Shown here: positions 48,540 through 59,213 of the stretch, in pieces
Layout: each line of letters starts with the position of its first letter
Numbering within the stretch: the first letter of the stretch is position 1
NCBI GenBank assembly: GCA_021778845.1
Contig: JAJYBU010000003.1
Location: 1 to 64,000, forward strand
Source: Acidobacteriota bacterium
Lineage (GTDB): Bacteria > Acidobacteriota > Terriglobia > Terriglobales > Acidobacteriaceae
DNA: 64,000 bases
Reading direction: 5' to 3'
Translations under genes and position numbers: made by a program
Notes under the pieces: generated by a model
Told to the model about the DNA's origin: nothing
Database searches by the model: none
What the model saw: only the letters and a program-made list of their open reading frames with translations

Positions 48540-50036
48540 TTACTCCGCCAGGGCGCGCATCTGTTCGATATACAGCGCCGAGAGGAACTTTCGCCCGGTG
48601 CTCGCGCCCGACATATAGCGGCGCTTGCCGAAGATGGGGCGGTCAAACCACGCTCGGTCGAACTTGCCCAGCATGGACCACGCAATGCCGGCATAGCCGC
48701 CCGGATCGCGCCCATCCAGTTCGTACTTGTCGTTGAGATAGATTGCCACCTTCATTGCAATCGCAACGTTCGGCGTCCACTCGACGATCTTCTTGGCCCA
48801 GTACATACGAAGGTAGTTGTGCATCCAGCCGTAGCGCAGCATCTGGATCTGCGCGGCGTTCCAGAGCTCGTCGTAGGTCTGGGCAAACTCCAGTTGCGGC
48901 AGCTTGTAGAGCACCTCGCGCTGGTCGCGGTCATGCTCGGCAATGGTCAGCTTTGCCCAGTTATCCGCGCACCCGGGCGAATCGTACTCCGGCTGATAGC
49001 GCACAAAGTTCACGCTCAACTCGCGCCACACGATCAACTCGTTGAAGTAGCTGTCGCGAGCCACCTGCAGCTTCGGATTGCGCTTCGCCGCAGCATCCAC
49101 GGCCAGCGCAATCGTCTGCGGGCCGATGTGCCCGAAGTGTAGATATGGGCTCATCTTGCTGGTGCCATCGACCTCCGGACGATTGCGGTCGCGGTCATAG
49201 CTGGCCAGCAGCGTGTCGCAAAACAGGCTCAGTCGCTTCATGGCCGCACGATGTCCTCCGCGCCAGGCCTCAACGGGCTGCACACTGCGGTCGAAGTCGG
49301 TCCACCCATGAGTCATGTCCGCGCGCACGTCGTCCGCGAGCAGGCTACGCGGCCGCTTCCACTCGACCTCTGCGCGTGGATTCGTATACGGCGCAAGGAA
49401 CTCCGGCAGGGCGCGATACAGCCGCGGCCGCGCCACTGCCGCGCTGAACTGCGCCTTCTCCAGCAGCTTCGATGGCACAATGACATCCGCGTCGATGGTC
49501 CAGAAAGGGACGGTCAGCGCCTCCGCCAGGCGTGCCCGCCACTGCTCAGGAGCGCGCATCGGGTTCTCGTCGCCAATGACCATTGCGGCGTTCACGTCGG
49601 AGAAAAATCTCAGGTGATCTTCCTGCGGAGCCCGACGCATCACGAAGCTCACGCCGCGCTCGGCGCAGTCCTCCTCAATGTCCGGCAGGCCCTGATTCAG
49701 GAAAGTATAGTGACGCAGATTGGCATGGGGAAAGTTGCTGATGCCCGCGAAGTACGCGACGACGGGGAGACCCAGCGCGTTGCCACATGCCACAGCTATA
49801 TCCAGCGCATGGTTATCGCGCCCGCGCTGTGCCCGCTGCATCCAGTAGACGACGCACTTGCCGTCCGGTGCCGGAACGCCAGAGCGGCGCACCGTTACGC
49901 GCTCATCGTCTACCAGGTCGCGTAGAGCCTCCGGCACTCGCTCGTCCTCGGCGAAGTCCGCGGCCAGCCGGGCATACGCTGCATCCTTCTCCAATACCGT
50001 CATCGTTGCTGGGTTCGTCGTCAGGCTGTTGTTCAT
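48540..50036 (-). CDS. phr: Class II CPD photolyase (FAD-dependent DNA repair)
   Basis: A 498-residue enzyme that uses light to split cyclobutane pyrimidine dimers. It has the antenna-domain start with GKCVVYWMQRAQRGRDNHAL, the FAD domain with SPYLHFGHIGPQTIAL, WRELSVNF and the class-II signatures YGWMHNYLRMYWAKKI and DGRDPGGYAGIAW. I chose ATG 50036 (AAGAG upstream), which gives the usual family length; the frame is open to 50288 but would overlap the divergent gene. Divergent from a GNAT gene. Confidence 0.93.
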   Translation of the reverse strand: MNNSLTTNPATMTVLEKDAAYARLAADFAEDERVPEALRDLVDDERVTVRRSGVPAPDGKCVVYWMQRAQRGRDNHALDIAVACGNALGLPVVAYFAGISNFPHANLRHYTFLNQGLPDIEEDCAERGVSFVMRRAPQEDHLRFFSDVNAAMVIGDENPMRAPEQWRARLAEALTVPFWTIDADVIVPSKLLEKAQFSAAVARPRLYRALPEFLAPYTNPRAEVEWKRPRSLLADDVRADMTHGWTDFDRSVQPVEAWRGGHRAAMKRLSLFCDTLLASYDRDRNRPEVDGTSKMSPYLHFGHIGPQTIALAVDAAAKRNPKLQVARDSYFNELIVWRELSVNFVRYQPEYDSPGCADNWAKLTIAEHDRDQREVLYKLPQLEFAQTYDELWNAAQIQMLRYGWMHNYLRMYWAKKIVEWTPNVAIAMKVAIYLNDKYELDGRDPGGYAGIAWSMLGKFDRAWFDRPIFGKRRYMSGASTGRKFLSALYIEQMRALAE

Positions 50037-50097
50037 CGCACTCTTCACGCTACCTGAATCCGCGCCGTGCGCTACCATCGTGCTTGCGAGAAATCCC

Positions 50098-50733
50098 ATG
50101 TCCATCGACGCCATCAAATCCGCCACCCAAAACAGTGCTTCTGACCCAATCGAGACGCTCACGCTCCGCCACGCCACGCTGGCCGACGCACCCGCGCTCG
50201 CGCTGGCCGGCGCTGCCACCTTCCTCGAAGCCTTCACGTGGATGCTCCCCGGTGCCGACATCGTCGCCCACTGCCTGAAGCACCACACCGCCGAGGTCTA
50301 CGCCCGCTACATGCAGCATGCTGACACGCGGGTAACCGTCGCGGTGACAAGTTCCGCGGTCGGCTTTGAGGATGAGCCCGGCTCGGTCGTCGGGTACGCG
50401 CTGCTGTGCGTGCCCGAACTGCCAACCTTCGACGTCCTGCCCACGGACATCGAGCTCAAGCGCATCTATCTGCTCTCGCGCTTCCGCACAGCGCCGGTGC
50501 TCGACGCTGCGGACTCTTCCATCCCCGGCCTGCGCCCGGCCCAGGCGCTGCTGGACGCGACGGTCGCCGATGCGCGCACGCTTGGCCGCAACCGCCTGCT
50601 GCTCGGCACCCACGCCGGCAACCTCCGCGCCATTGCCTTCTACCGCCGCAACGGCTTCACCGAGGCTGGCACCCGTACCTTCCAGGTCGGAAACCAGGTG
50701 TGCAGCGACCTGATCTTCGCGAAGGCGCTCTAA
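50098..50733 (+). CDS. GNAT-family N-acetyltransferase
   Basis: A 211-residue acetyl-CoA dependent acyltransferase. It starts ETLTLRHATLADAPALAL and has the acetyl-CoA loop region ELKRIYLLSRFR and LLDATVADARTLGRNRLLLGTH, then IAFYRRNGFTEAGTRTF. ATG 50098 has GAG upstream and fits the domain; the frame is open to 49858. Substrate unknown. Confidence 0.9.
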   Translation: MSIDAIKSATQNSASDPIETLTLRHATLADAPALALAGAATFLEAFTWMLPGADIVAHCLKHHTAEVYARYMQHADTRVTVAVTSSAVGFEDEPGSVVGYALLCVPELPTFDVLPTDIELKRIYLLSRFRTAPVLDAADSSIPGLRPAQALLDATVADARTLGRNRLLLGTHAGNLRAIAFYRRNGFTEAGTRTFQVGNQVCSDLIFAKAL

Positions 50734-50982
50734 AATCCGCCGAGCGTCATGTCCGATAACGCTCCATTTCTGTCTGGCTCCCAGCCGATGACAGGCGTTA
50801 ACGCACGTGTTTTGTGATGGATCGGTTTTTCGTCCCAGAGTAGCTCATGCTTTTCCGTATCTGGCCGATAGAGGGATTAGCTCGCGACAGGCTCGCAGGA
50901 AGCATGGCCGCAGTTCCCCTCCCACGACCGCGTACTCCTCCTCCGGTTGGTCGCGAAACACTCTGGTTTGAAAGGGTTTCCG

Positions 50983-51096
50983 ATGACTCACCTACGCTCT
51001 TTCGTCTCTACGTATAGCCCGATCCTGGCTCTAAGTGCAGTGATCCTTGTCCTCTATGCGTTTGCAATGTGTATAGGGATTGGCCTCATCCGCTAG
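50983..51096 (+). CDS. Putative 37-residue single-pass membrane protein
   Basis: A short frame not obvious from length alone: the translation starts MTHLRSFVSTYSP, has a hydrophobic segment ILALSAVILVLYAFAMCIGI, and ends GLIR. AAGGG lies six to seven bases upstream of ATG 50983, and a hairpin terminator follows the stop codon within 20 bases. These three features together support a real small gene, but there is no evidence of expression or family. Confidence 0.5.
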   Translation: MTHLRSFVSTYSPILALSAVILVLYAFAMCIGIGLIR

Positions 51097-51114
51097 GTTC
51101 ACCTGCAGCCCAAG

Positions 51115-51164
51115 GGTTCCGCCGCACCGCAGCCATAGCAGGTTGTGGTGCCGCGGAACCTTTT
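51115..51164 (+). terminator. Rho-independent terminator before rpoD
   Basis: GGTTCCGCCGCACC (51115-51128) pairs with GGTGCCGCGGAACC (51147-51160) with one mismatch, followed by TTTT. It ends transcription from the small gene before rpoD. Confidence 0.75.
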
Positions 51165-51350
51165 CCTGTCGGTCTGCGTCTAATTTTGTGGTAGACTAAG
51201 ATTCGCTGGAGACGTGCGCCTCCGAGTTGCCGAAGCACCGCTGATATAGCATGTGACTTCCGCCCGCGCCCGCGGCCTTGACCGCATACCCCGTCCCAAC
51301 GACCCAGAGACAACCAAGGGAGTCCTCCGCGCGATTCATTCGCATGTACC

Positions 51351-51384
51351 GCGCAGGAAAGTTTCCCGCAAAATTTTTTGGAGG
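51351..51384 (+). promoter_or_regulatory. Hairpin plus T-run overlapping the rpoD leader
   Basis: GCGCAGGAAA and TTTCCCGC can pair with a small loop and are followed by AAAATTTTTT (51370-51379), just before the GGAGG of rpoD (51380-51384). The arrangement looks like an attenuator or leader structure. The stem is weak (about 4 plus 3 pairs). Confidence 0.3.
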
Positions 51385-51391
51385 CTCTGCC

Positions 51392-53140
<1,749 letters not shown>

Positions 53141-53156
53141 CGCATTCGCATGACAA

Positions 53157-53197
53157 ACATGAAGGGCGCGTCCTCACGACGCGCCCTTCATGTTTTA
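53157..53197. terminator. Strong intrinsic terminator after rpoD
   Basis: ACATGAAGGGCGCGTC (53157-53172) is exactly complementary to GACGCGCCCTTCATGT (53178-53193), a 16-bp perfect stem with a 5-base loop and a short T-run after it. It also sits just beyond the end of the convergent esterase gene. Confidence 0.9.
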
Positions 53198-53205
53198 ATC
53201 TGCGC

Positions 53206-54273
53206 CTACTTTCCCAGATGCGTGTCGAAGAACTTCGCCATTAACGCGTCGGCCTCTTTCGACTCGGGGAGTTCAGGGTTATTCCAGAACGCATGCGGCA
53301 GCGCCTCAAAGACCACCAACTGCGCCTCCACGCCCGCGCGCAGGTACGCGCGATGCAGGATCGTTGTCCCGCTCAGCAGTAGATCGCGACCGCTGGTGAT
53401 AAACAGCGTCGGCGGAAAGCCCGACACGTCCGAGTACAGCGGCGAAAGGATCGGGTCGCGCGGATTCGTCTCCGCTACATAAGGCCCCAGGTCCTGGATG
53501 CCCTTTTGCGGTGGAGCGAGGTAACCCGAAAGCCCATCCAGTGAATACATAGCCGCTGAATCTCCGCCCTGGCTGAGATCGCCGGTGCCTGAAAACACGC
53601 CGGTCGCGCCTGGCATCGGCAGGCCAAGCTGCTTAAGCTTTGCGGTCACCTCGGCGGTGAGAATCGCGCCGGCCGAGGTTCCGTAGAGGCCGATGTTCTT
53701 CGGCTGATGCGTCTTCAGCACCTCCTTGTACACCGCGATGGTGTCGTCGACAGCGGCTGGAAACGGGTGCTCTGGCGCCATGCGATAGAGCACGGATATC
53801 ACCTTCGTCCCGGTCAAATTTGCCATCGGGATCGACTCCGTCAGCGATCCCGAGTCGACTCTGAAGCCGCCGCCGTGCACGTTGATCAGCACGCGATTTT
53901 GCTTGCCCGGCAGCATCGTCAGCGGCGTCACCACGCGCACCGGAACGCCCGCAATCGTTTCCGCGGACACGCTCACAGGATACATCTGCTTCGACAGCGT
54001 ACCGGCTCCGGCCTGCCACTTGTCCACGCCCGCGCGGTCTTGCTCCACCGTCCTATTCGGTCCCGCCTTATCTGAGACCACGCGTGCCAGCATCTTTTGC
54101 GCCTCCGGACTGATCGTCTTCGGCACCGGGACCACACGGGTCACGTACGCGGTCCCATTCGGCGCAATCACGCTGCTATCGGCGTGCTGCTTCGCGACAC
54201 TCGAACCACTCTGCGCCAGGCTGCACGTCGCAAGCAACGAAGCCGCCATCACTCCCGGAATCCAACTTCGCAT
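53206..54273 (-). CDS. Alpha/beta hydrolase (hormone-sensitive-lipase-type esterase), exported
   Basis: A 355-residue protein with a signal peptide (IPGVMAASLLATCSLAQ). The oxyanion motif HGGGF is in INVHGGGFRVDSG, the nucleophile Ser is in GLYGTSAGAILT, the Asp in FITSGRDLLLS and the His in ALPHAFW. This matches the HSL esterase group acting on short acyl esters. ATG 54273 has GGAGG upstream; the frame is open to 54318. Convergent with rpoD. Confidence 0.92.
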   Translation of the reverse strand: MRSWIPGVMAASLLATCSLAQSGSSVAKQHADSSVIAPNGTAYVTRVVPVPKTISPEAQKMLARVVSDKAGPNRTVEQDRAGVDKWQAGAGTLSKQMYPVSVSAETIAGVPVRVVTPLTMLPGKQNRVLINVHGGGFRVDSGSLTESIPMANLTGTKVISVLYRMAPEHPFPAAVDDTIAVYKEVLKTHQPKNIGLYGTSAGAILTAEVTAKLKQLGLPMPGATGVFSGTGDLSQGGDSAAMYSLDGLSGYLAPPQKGIQDLGPYVAETNPRDPILSPLYSDVSGFPPTLFITSGRDLLLSGTTILHRAYLRAGVEAQLVVFEALPHAFWNNPELPESKEADALMAKFFDTHLGK

Positions 54274-54453
54274 ACACACTCCTCCGCGTAACTCGTGACT
54301 CATCGAAACAGGATACAAGCGCAGGGTCAGCTTGATCCATGCAGGGAGGGTTTACGGTCGTCTGCGCCTCCCTTTGCACAGAGGTTCCGCCTCCGGCACC
54401 TTTCTTCGCGCGAAATTTCTCTTCCTGCAACATTGCGTCCGTACTGTGGGTTT

Positions 54454-55245
54454 ATGCGCTTAAGCTTCGTCGTCCCTGCGTACAACGAAGAGGCCTACCT
54501 TCCGGCCTGCCTCGAATCCATTCTTGACCAGACCCGCGACCTTCCTGCCGGGAGTTGCGAAATTATCGTTGTGAACAATGCGAGCAGCGACCGTACCCGC
54601 GAAGTCGCTCTGCGCTATCCCGGCGTCACCGTCGTGGACGAGCCGCGCAAGGGACTCACCTTCGCTCGCCAGGCTGGCTTTGCCGCCAGCACCGGCGCTC
54701 TCGTTGCACACGTCGACGCTGACTCCCGTCTGACGCCGCAGTGGGTGGCCAACGTCCTCTCCGTCTTTGAAGCCGATGAGGCGAAGGCAAATCTCACCAG
54801 AGGATCACGAGCGCGCCGGCCTCTTGCCGCACTCTCGGGCCCGTTGGTCTACTACGATCTGACGCCGCGGCAGCGCGTGCTGATCCACCTGTTCTATCTC
54901 ACCGCATGGGCCACGTATGCGCTCAATCGCTATGTGCTGCGTGTGGGTTCGATGGTGCAGGGCGGCAACTTTGTGACCAGCAGAGAGGCACTGGAATCCA
55001 TCGGTGGTTTCAACACCGACATCAGCTTCTATGGTGAAGATACCGACATTGCACGCCGCCTGAACGCGGTTGGCGAGGTGCGGTTCACCTTTGCGCTGAA
55101 GATGTCGTCTTCTGCGCGACGCCTGAAGAGCGAAGGCATCCTTACGATGGCCGCGCGCTACTCCATCAACTACCTTTGGACGACCTTCCTCCACCACCCC
55201 TATACCGATACGTACATCGATATCCGCGAACAACCCGAAGCGTAG
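54454..55245 (+). CDS. GT2-family glycosyltransferase
   Basis: A 263-residue enzyme. It has LSFVVPAYNEEAYLPACLES, EIIVVNNASSDRT, the DXD motif in AHVDADSRLTP, and FGEDTDIARRL-like SFYGEDTDIARRLN. GT2 enzymes of this class add sugars in envelope polysaccharide synthesis. The start ATG 54454 directly precedes the domain; the frame extends up to 54295. It lies next to a divergent esterase and opposite a PHP enzyme. Confidence 0.9.
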   Translation: MRLSFVVPAYNEEAYLPACLESILDQTRDLPAGSCEIIVVNNASSDRTREVALRYPGVTVVDEPRKGLTFARQAGFAASTGALVAHVDADSRLTPQWVANVLSVFEADEAKANLTRGSRARRPLAALSGPLVYYDLTPRQRVLIHLFYLTAWATYALNRYVLRVGSMVQGGNFVTSREALESIGGFNTDISFYGEDTDIARRLNAVGEVRFTFALKMSSSARRLKSEGILTMAARYSINYLWTTFLHHPYTDTYIDIREQPEA

Positions 55246-55300
55246 CAGTGCCGTGGAGGCTCTGCTGCTTTGATCCGGCTTTCAGGGTTATGGACGGGCG

Positions 55301-56488
55301 TTACTCCATGCCCACGCCGAGCTCCCGCTCCTCGCGGTTAACGCCCGGGAACGCGAGGCTCAGCGGTGCCGACAGCCCGCGCACTGCGCCCAGTCGCACC
55401 GCCTTGATGGCACCCATCAGCAGTCGAGGCGCATGACCGGTCGGCCACAACTCGGCGAGCGGCCGCATGACGCCGTCCTTATCCGGATGAAATGCGCGCT
55501 CATCCCAGCGCTGCCATCCTGGCATGAAGTCCGGAAAATCCGTCACGGCGTTGAGTGTAGAGCGAAAGATCCTCTGCTCCCAGCGCTCCTGATACTGGTC
55601 CATGAAGTGCACGTGGCTCACGCGGTCCACGCGAATCTCCTCCACGAACTCGGTGAAGCTCGCCGCCGAGGTGAGATTGATGTTCGCATTCGGCTCAAGG
55701 CCATGGCGGTCGCCGCCCGAGATGACGAGGTGGCCGCTGTCCTTGGCCAACTGCGCCGTCTCGCGATTCTCCCGCACATGGCGCAGGCCATTCAGCTCGA
55801 TGGCATGAACGCATCGCCCGGCCTCGCGCAGGAACCGGCGCACCTCCGTCACGTGCGCCGCCCCAACTTTGTGAAGGTCCCACAGCGGATGATTGAACAC
55901 GATCAGCACCTGCGGACTTTCATGCAGTTCGCGCAACATCGACAACAGCTTCCGGTCGGTCTGCACGGAGGTCGTGGCCGCCTCGGCGGTGAACGTCTCC
56001 ATGCGCCGCATCCACTCCATACCGTCGCGGCTGGGGATATTGTGGATGCCGAGATGAAAGATGGTCTGACCAAACGGTGCCGACCACTCCACGCTGACCG
56101 GGATGTGGCGCGAGGAGGGCACGGTGCGCAGCAGCATCGGTGCCTCAATCGTGTCGTGGTCCGTGATCGAGACGAGTGAGTTTAGGCCTAGGCGCTGAAT
56201 CTGGCGCGACTCCAGGTCGTAGGCCATCTTAGGCTGTAGCGGCGGTCGCCAGTTGGCGCGATCGAAATCCAGCGTCACGCCACACTTCGCACTGCGCTGC
56301 GCATAGAAGTCGAACACGCGTTTCAAGCCAGGCAGCGCCACAAACATCGCGTGGATGAATCCGAGCGTCTCTTCGGACACGCTCGTATGGCTATGCAGCG
56401 ACACGCCGGTCGTAAAGTCATGGGTCGACTGTGGCTGCTTCCAGTGGCTCGTGATCTTTGATTGCAACTTGATGGATTGCGACTGCAT
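55301..56488 (-). CDS. PHP-domain metal-dependent phosphoesterase
   Basis: A 395-residue protein with PHP-type metal motifs: SLHSHTSVSE near the N-terminus, SITDHDTIEAP, a His-containing VFNHPLWDL and VISGGDRHGLEPN. The PHP fold binds two or three metal ions and hydrolyses phosphoesters. No signal peptide, so it is cytosolic. GGAGG before ATG 56488. Substrate unknown. It converges with the GT2 gene. Confidence 0.85.
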   Translation of the reverse strand: MQSQSIKLQSKITSHWKQPQSTHDFTTGVSLHSHTSVSEETLGFIHAMFVALPGLKRVFDFYAQRSAKCGVTLDFDRANWRPPLQPKMAYDLESRQIQRLGLNSLVSITDHDTIEAPMLLRTVPSSRHIPVSVEWSAPFGQTIFHLGIHNIPSRDGMEWMRRMETFTAEAATTSVQTDRKLLSMLRELHESPQVLIVFNHPLWDLHKVGAAHVTEVRRFLREAGRCVHAIELNGLRHVRENRETAQLAKDSGHLVISGGDRHGLEPNANINLTSAASFTEFVEEIRVDRVSHVHFMDQYQERWEQRIFRSTLNAVTDFPDFMPGWQRWDERAFHPDKDGVMRPLAELWPTGHAPRLLMGAIKAVRLGAVRGLSAPLSLAFPGVNREERELGVGME

Positions 56489-56632
56489 GGCTCCTCCGCA
56501 GGGTCCAAACCTGCTTCAAGGATGCCCATTGCGAGTGAATGCACAATAGCCGCAACAACAATTGATGCTGAATTTTCGCGTCCGCGGGTGCCACCCGAGG
56601 TACGCCCCACGCCTCGTGCAGACAACGACGCG

Positions 56633-58849
56633 CTATCCTTCGACGGTCTGACCCGCGCGATGCGACGCGAGATACCGGGCTTCGAAGATCTCGCTGGGCA
56701 AAGCCTTGCTGAGGAAGAACCCCTGCATCTCGTTGCAGCCCAGCATCCGCAGCAGCCGCGCCTGCTCGGAGGTCTCCACGCCCTCGGCCACCACCTTCAA
56801 GCCGAGCGAGTGCGCGAGGTTGATGATGGTGGAAACCTGCGCCAGACCCTCCGGCGCCTCGGTCAGATCGATCACAAACGAGCGGTCGATCTTGAGCGTA
56901 TCGAGCGGCAGCTTCGACAGGTAGCTTAGCGAGGAAAACCCGGTGCCGAAGTCATCGATCGCGATGCTCACGCCCATCGCGCGAATGGCACGCAACGTGG
57001 CGATGCTGTACTCAACGTCCTCCATGATCAGGCCTTCGGTGATCTCCAACTCAAGCCCGTCGGCCGCTTCCGCAGCGCTCCCAATGGCCTTTTCTATGTC
57101 GCTGATGAAGTGTCGATTGCGCAGTTGCAGTGGCGATACGTTCACGGCAATGCGCACCGCCGGAAGCCCCAACCGCCGCCATCGCAGATAGTCCTCGATT
57201 GCTTTACCGAGCGCCCACCGTCCGACTTCATAGATCAATCCCGTCTCTTCCAGCATGGGCGTAAACCGCCCCGGAGGCACCAGCCCGGTGCGCGGATCGT
57301 TCCAGCGAATCAGTGCCTCCACGCCGGTCAACGCGCCTGTCACCATGTTGACCTTGGGCTGGTAGTGGAGCGTGAACTCGTGCTTGTCCAGCGCCTGGCG
57401 CAGTTGGTTCTCGAGGACAAACTTGCCGGCCATCATCTCCGTCATCTTCGGCGTATGGAACAGGTATCGATTGCGGCTGACCTTGGTCTGCTTCAGCGCC
57501 GCCTCGGCGTGTTTGAACAGTGTGGCCGCATTATTCCCATCTTCCGGATACATCGAGATGCCAACCTTGGCACTGATCCAGAACGTAGAGGTCTTGACGC
57601 CAAAGGGGTGATCGCGCAACGCCTTCATCCATTGCTCCACCATCGCGGCAACGTCGTCTTCCGGCTTGATCTCGGGAATCACGACGGCAAAGTGGTCGGC
57701 ATCGAGGCGGGCCAGCAGGTTGGCGTCCCCAGCCTGGCGGGTCAGCCACTTGGCCACCTGCTTGAGCAGCTTATCGCCGGCCAGTTGGCCAAGGCTGTCG
57801 TTAATATTCTTGAAGCGATCCAGATCGATGAGGAAGATTGCCAGCTTGTGCCGACCACTGACGGCGCTGCGCAGATAGTGCGTGACGCGGTTGAGAAACA
57901 GCGTGCGGTTGGCCAGCCCGGTAAGCACATCGTAGTAGGCGAGGTAGGTTAGCTTGCGCTCCTTCTCTATGTGATCGATGGCAAAGGAAAGGTTAGTGGC
58001 CAACTCCACCAGTTGCCGCTCTTCCTCCTCATCGAACGCACCAATCTCTTCTGCATACAGAGAGAGAGCGCCGATCGGAGTCCCCGCGCGGTGCAGTGGC
58101 AGGGTTGCCAGCGAACTCCATCCAAACCGCTCACTGCGCTTATGCCACGGAGCCGTGAGCGGGCTGTGCCTGTAATCCTGTAACCACACCGGACGGTCTT
58201 CGCGGACGGCCACCCCCAGCGGTCCCTGCATGATCGGCGCCTCAGCTTCAATACCGGTCAAATACTCATCCGCGTGCTCGCCAAAGCTGGCCACCACACG
58301 GGCCGTCGACCCATCTTCGTCGAGCAAACCAACCCACGCCATCGTGAACGCACCGGCCTCAACCGAGATCCGGCACGCCTCGCGGAACAGTTCCTCGCGA
58401 TCATGTACCCGCACGATGAGTGCGTTGATGCGGCTGTGCATGGTGAGAACCCGGTTCAGGTGCTTGATACGCGTCTCGCTGGCCTTGCGGTCCGTAATCG
58501 CTCGCATGCACGCCAGGGTGAAGACCACGTCCTCTCCGTGATACGGATTCAAACTGATTTCGACGGGAAACTCCGAGCCATTCGCATGGAGCGCGATCAA
58601 CTCCATGCCGATTCCCAGCTCCCGGACATACGGGGCGCGGAAGTACACCTCGAGGTGCTGTGCGTGCGTTTCGCGGTGCCGCTGCGGCATCAGGTCCGCC
58701 ACCGGACGGCCCGCCAACGCTCCCTCAGCATACCCAAACAGGTGGCACAGCCGCTCATTCGCGAGCACGATAGTGCCCTGCGCATCCACCAGGATCATCG
58801 CACTCGGAACGACTGAAAAAAGTGTAGCTATACCATCCATGCCTTGCAC
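56633..58849 (-). CDS. PAS-GAF-GGDEF-EAL protein, likely a c-di-GMP phosphodiesterase
   Basis: A 738-residue protein. PAS (about 8-120; LVDAQGTIVLANERLCHLFG), GAF (about 150-300; WLQDYRHSPL), GGDEF (about 305-470) and EAL (about 490-735). The GGDEF signature is replaced by DADHF (in LARLDADHF), so cyclase activity is not expected. The EAL motif GVEALIRW, IDDFGTGFSSL and EGVET are intact, so the protein should hydrolyse c-di-GMP. The GTG at 58849 or ATG 58840 starts the gene. It lies in the same direction as, and downstream of, an intact cyclase. Confidence 0.93.
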   Translation of the reverse strand: MQGMDGIATLFSVVPSAMILVDAQGTIVLANERLCHLFGYAEGALAGRPVADLMPQRHRETHAQHLEVYFRAPYVRELGIGMELIALHANGSEFPVEISLNPYHGEDVVFTLACMRAITDRKASETRIKHLNRVLTMHSRINALIVRVHDREELFREACRISVEAGAFTMAWVGLLDEDGSTARVVASFGEHADEYLTGIEAEAPIMQGPLGVAVREDRPVWLQDYRHSPLTAPWHKRSERFGWSSLATLPLHRAGTPIGALSLYAEEIGAFDEEEERQLVELATNLSFAIDHIEKERKLTYLAYYDVLTGLANRTLFLNRVTHYLRSAVSGRHKLAIFLIDLDRFKNINDSLGQLAGDKLLKQVAKWLTRQAGDANLLARLDADHFAVVIPEIKPEDDVAAMVEQWMKALRDHPFGVKTSTFWISAKVGISMYPEDGNNAATLFKHAEAALKQTKVSRNRYLFHTPKMTEMMAGKFVLENQLRQALDKHEFTLHYQPKVNMVTGALTGVEALIRWNDPRTGLVPPGRFTPMLEETGLIYEVGRWALGKAIEDYLRWRRLGLPAVRIAVNVSPLQLRNRHFISDIEKAIGSAAEAADGLELEITEGLIMEDVEYSIATLRAIRAMGVSIAIDDFGTGFSSLSYLSKLPLDTLKIDRSFVIDLTEAPEGLAQVSTIINLAHSLGLKVVAEGVETSEQARLLRMLGCNEMQGFFLSKALPSEIFEARYLASHRAGQTVEG

Positions 58850-59213
58850 ATGCCTTCAGAAATCCATATCACTTCACTGGTTGGCCTGGGAGAGTTCCAT
58901 ACCTGCTCAGCTCATTGTTTTCATCCGGCTCACATAACAGAGGCGGCGCTCTCCGTTATGATGCCTGCTCCATCAAATACGAATACACCCTTTGCGCATT
59001 CGGTTGCGCAGTCGTTTGCGCAGATCCTGGTACGACCGGGTTTAAGTTGGTTATACCAGAGCCGTCCCGCAATCGTCTCTTCTCGTTTAGGTGATTTAGA
59101 ATGTGCAGCCAAAGAGTCACCTCCCGCCGGTCCCCCGGGGACGAACCCCCACCAGCATTCGACTGCAACTCCCCATCCTGCGGCGCAACGGCTCGCTCGC
59201 CCGGCCGTCGCGT
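58850..59213. other. Intergenic region between the two c-di-GMP genes
   Basis: The 364 bases are non-coding; no riboswitch or terminator is recognised with confidence. They probably hold the promoter of the EAL gene, since both genes read leftwards. Confidence 0.4.

Noticed and set aside
51278-51391. Longer rpoD start at TTG 51278
   Set aside because: The added residues do not resemble region 1.1, and the GGAGG at 51380 points to ATG 51392.
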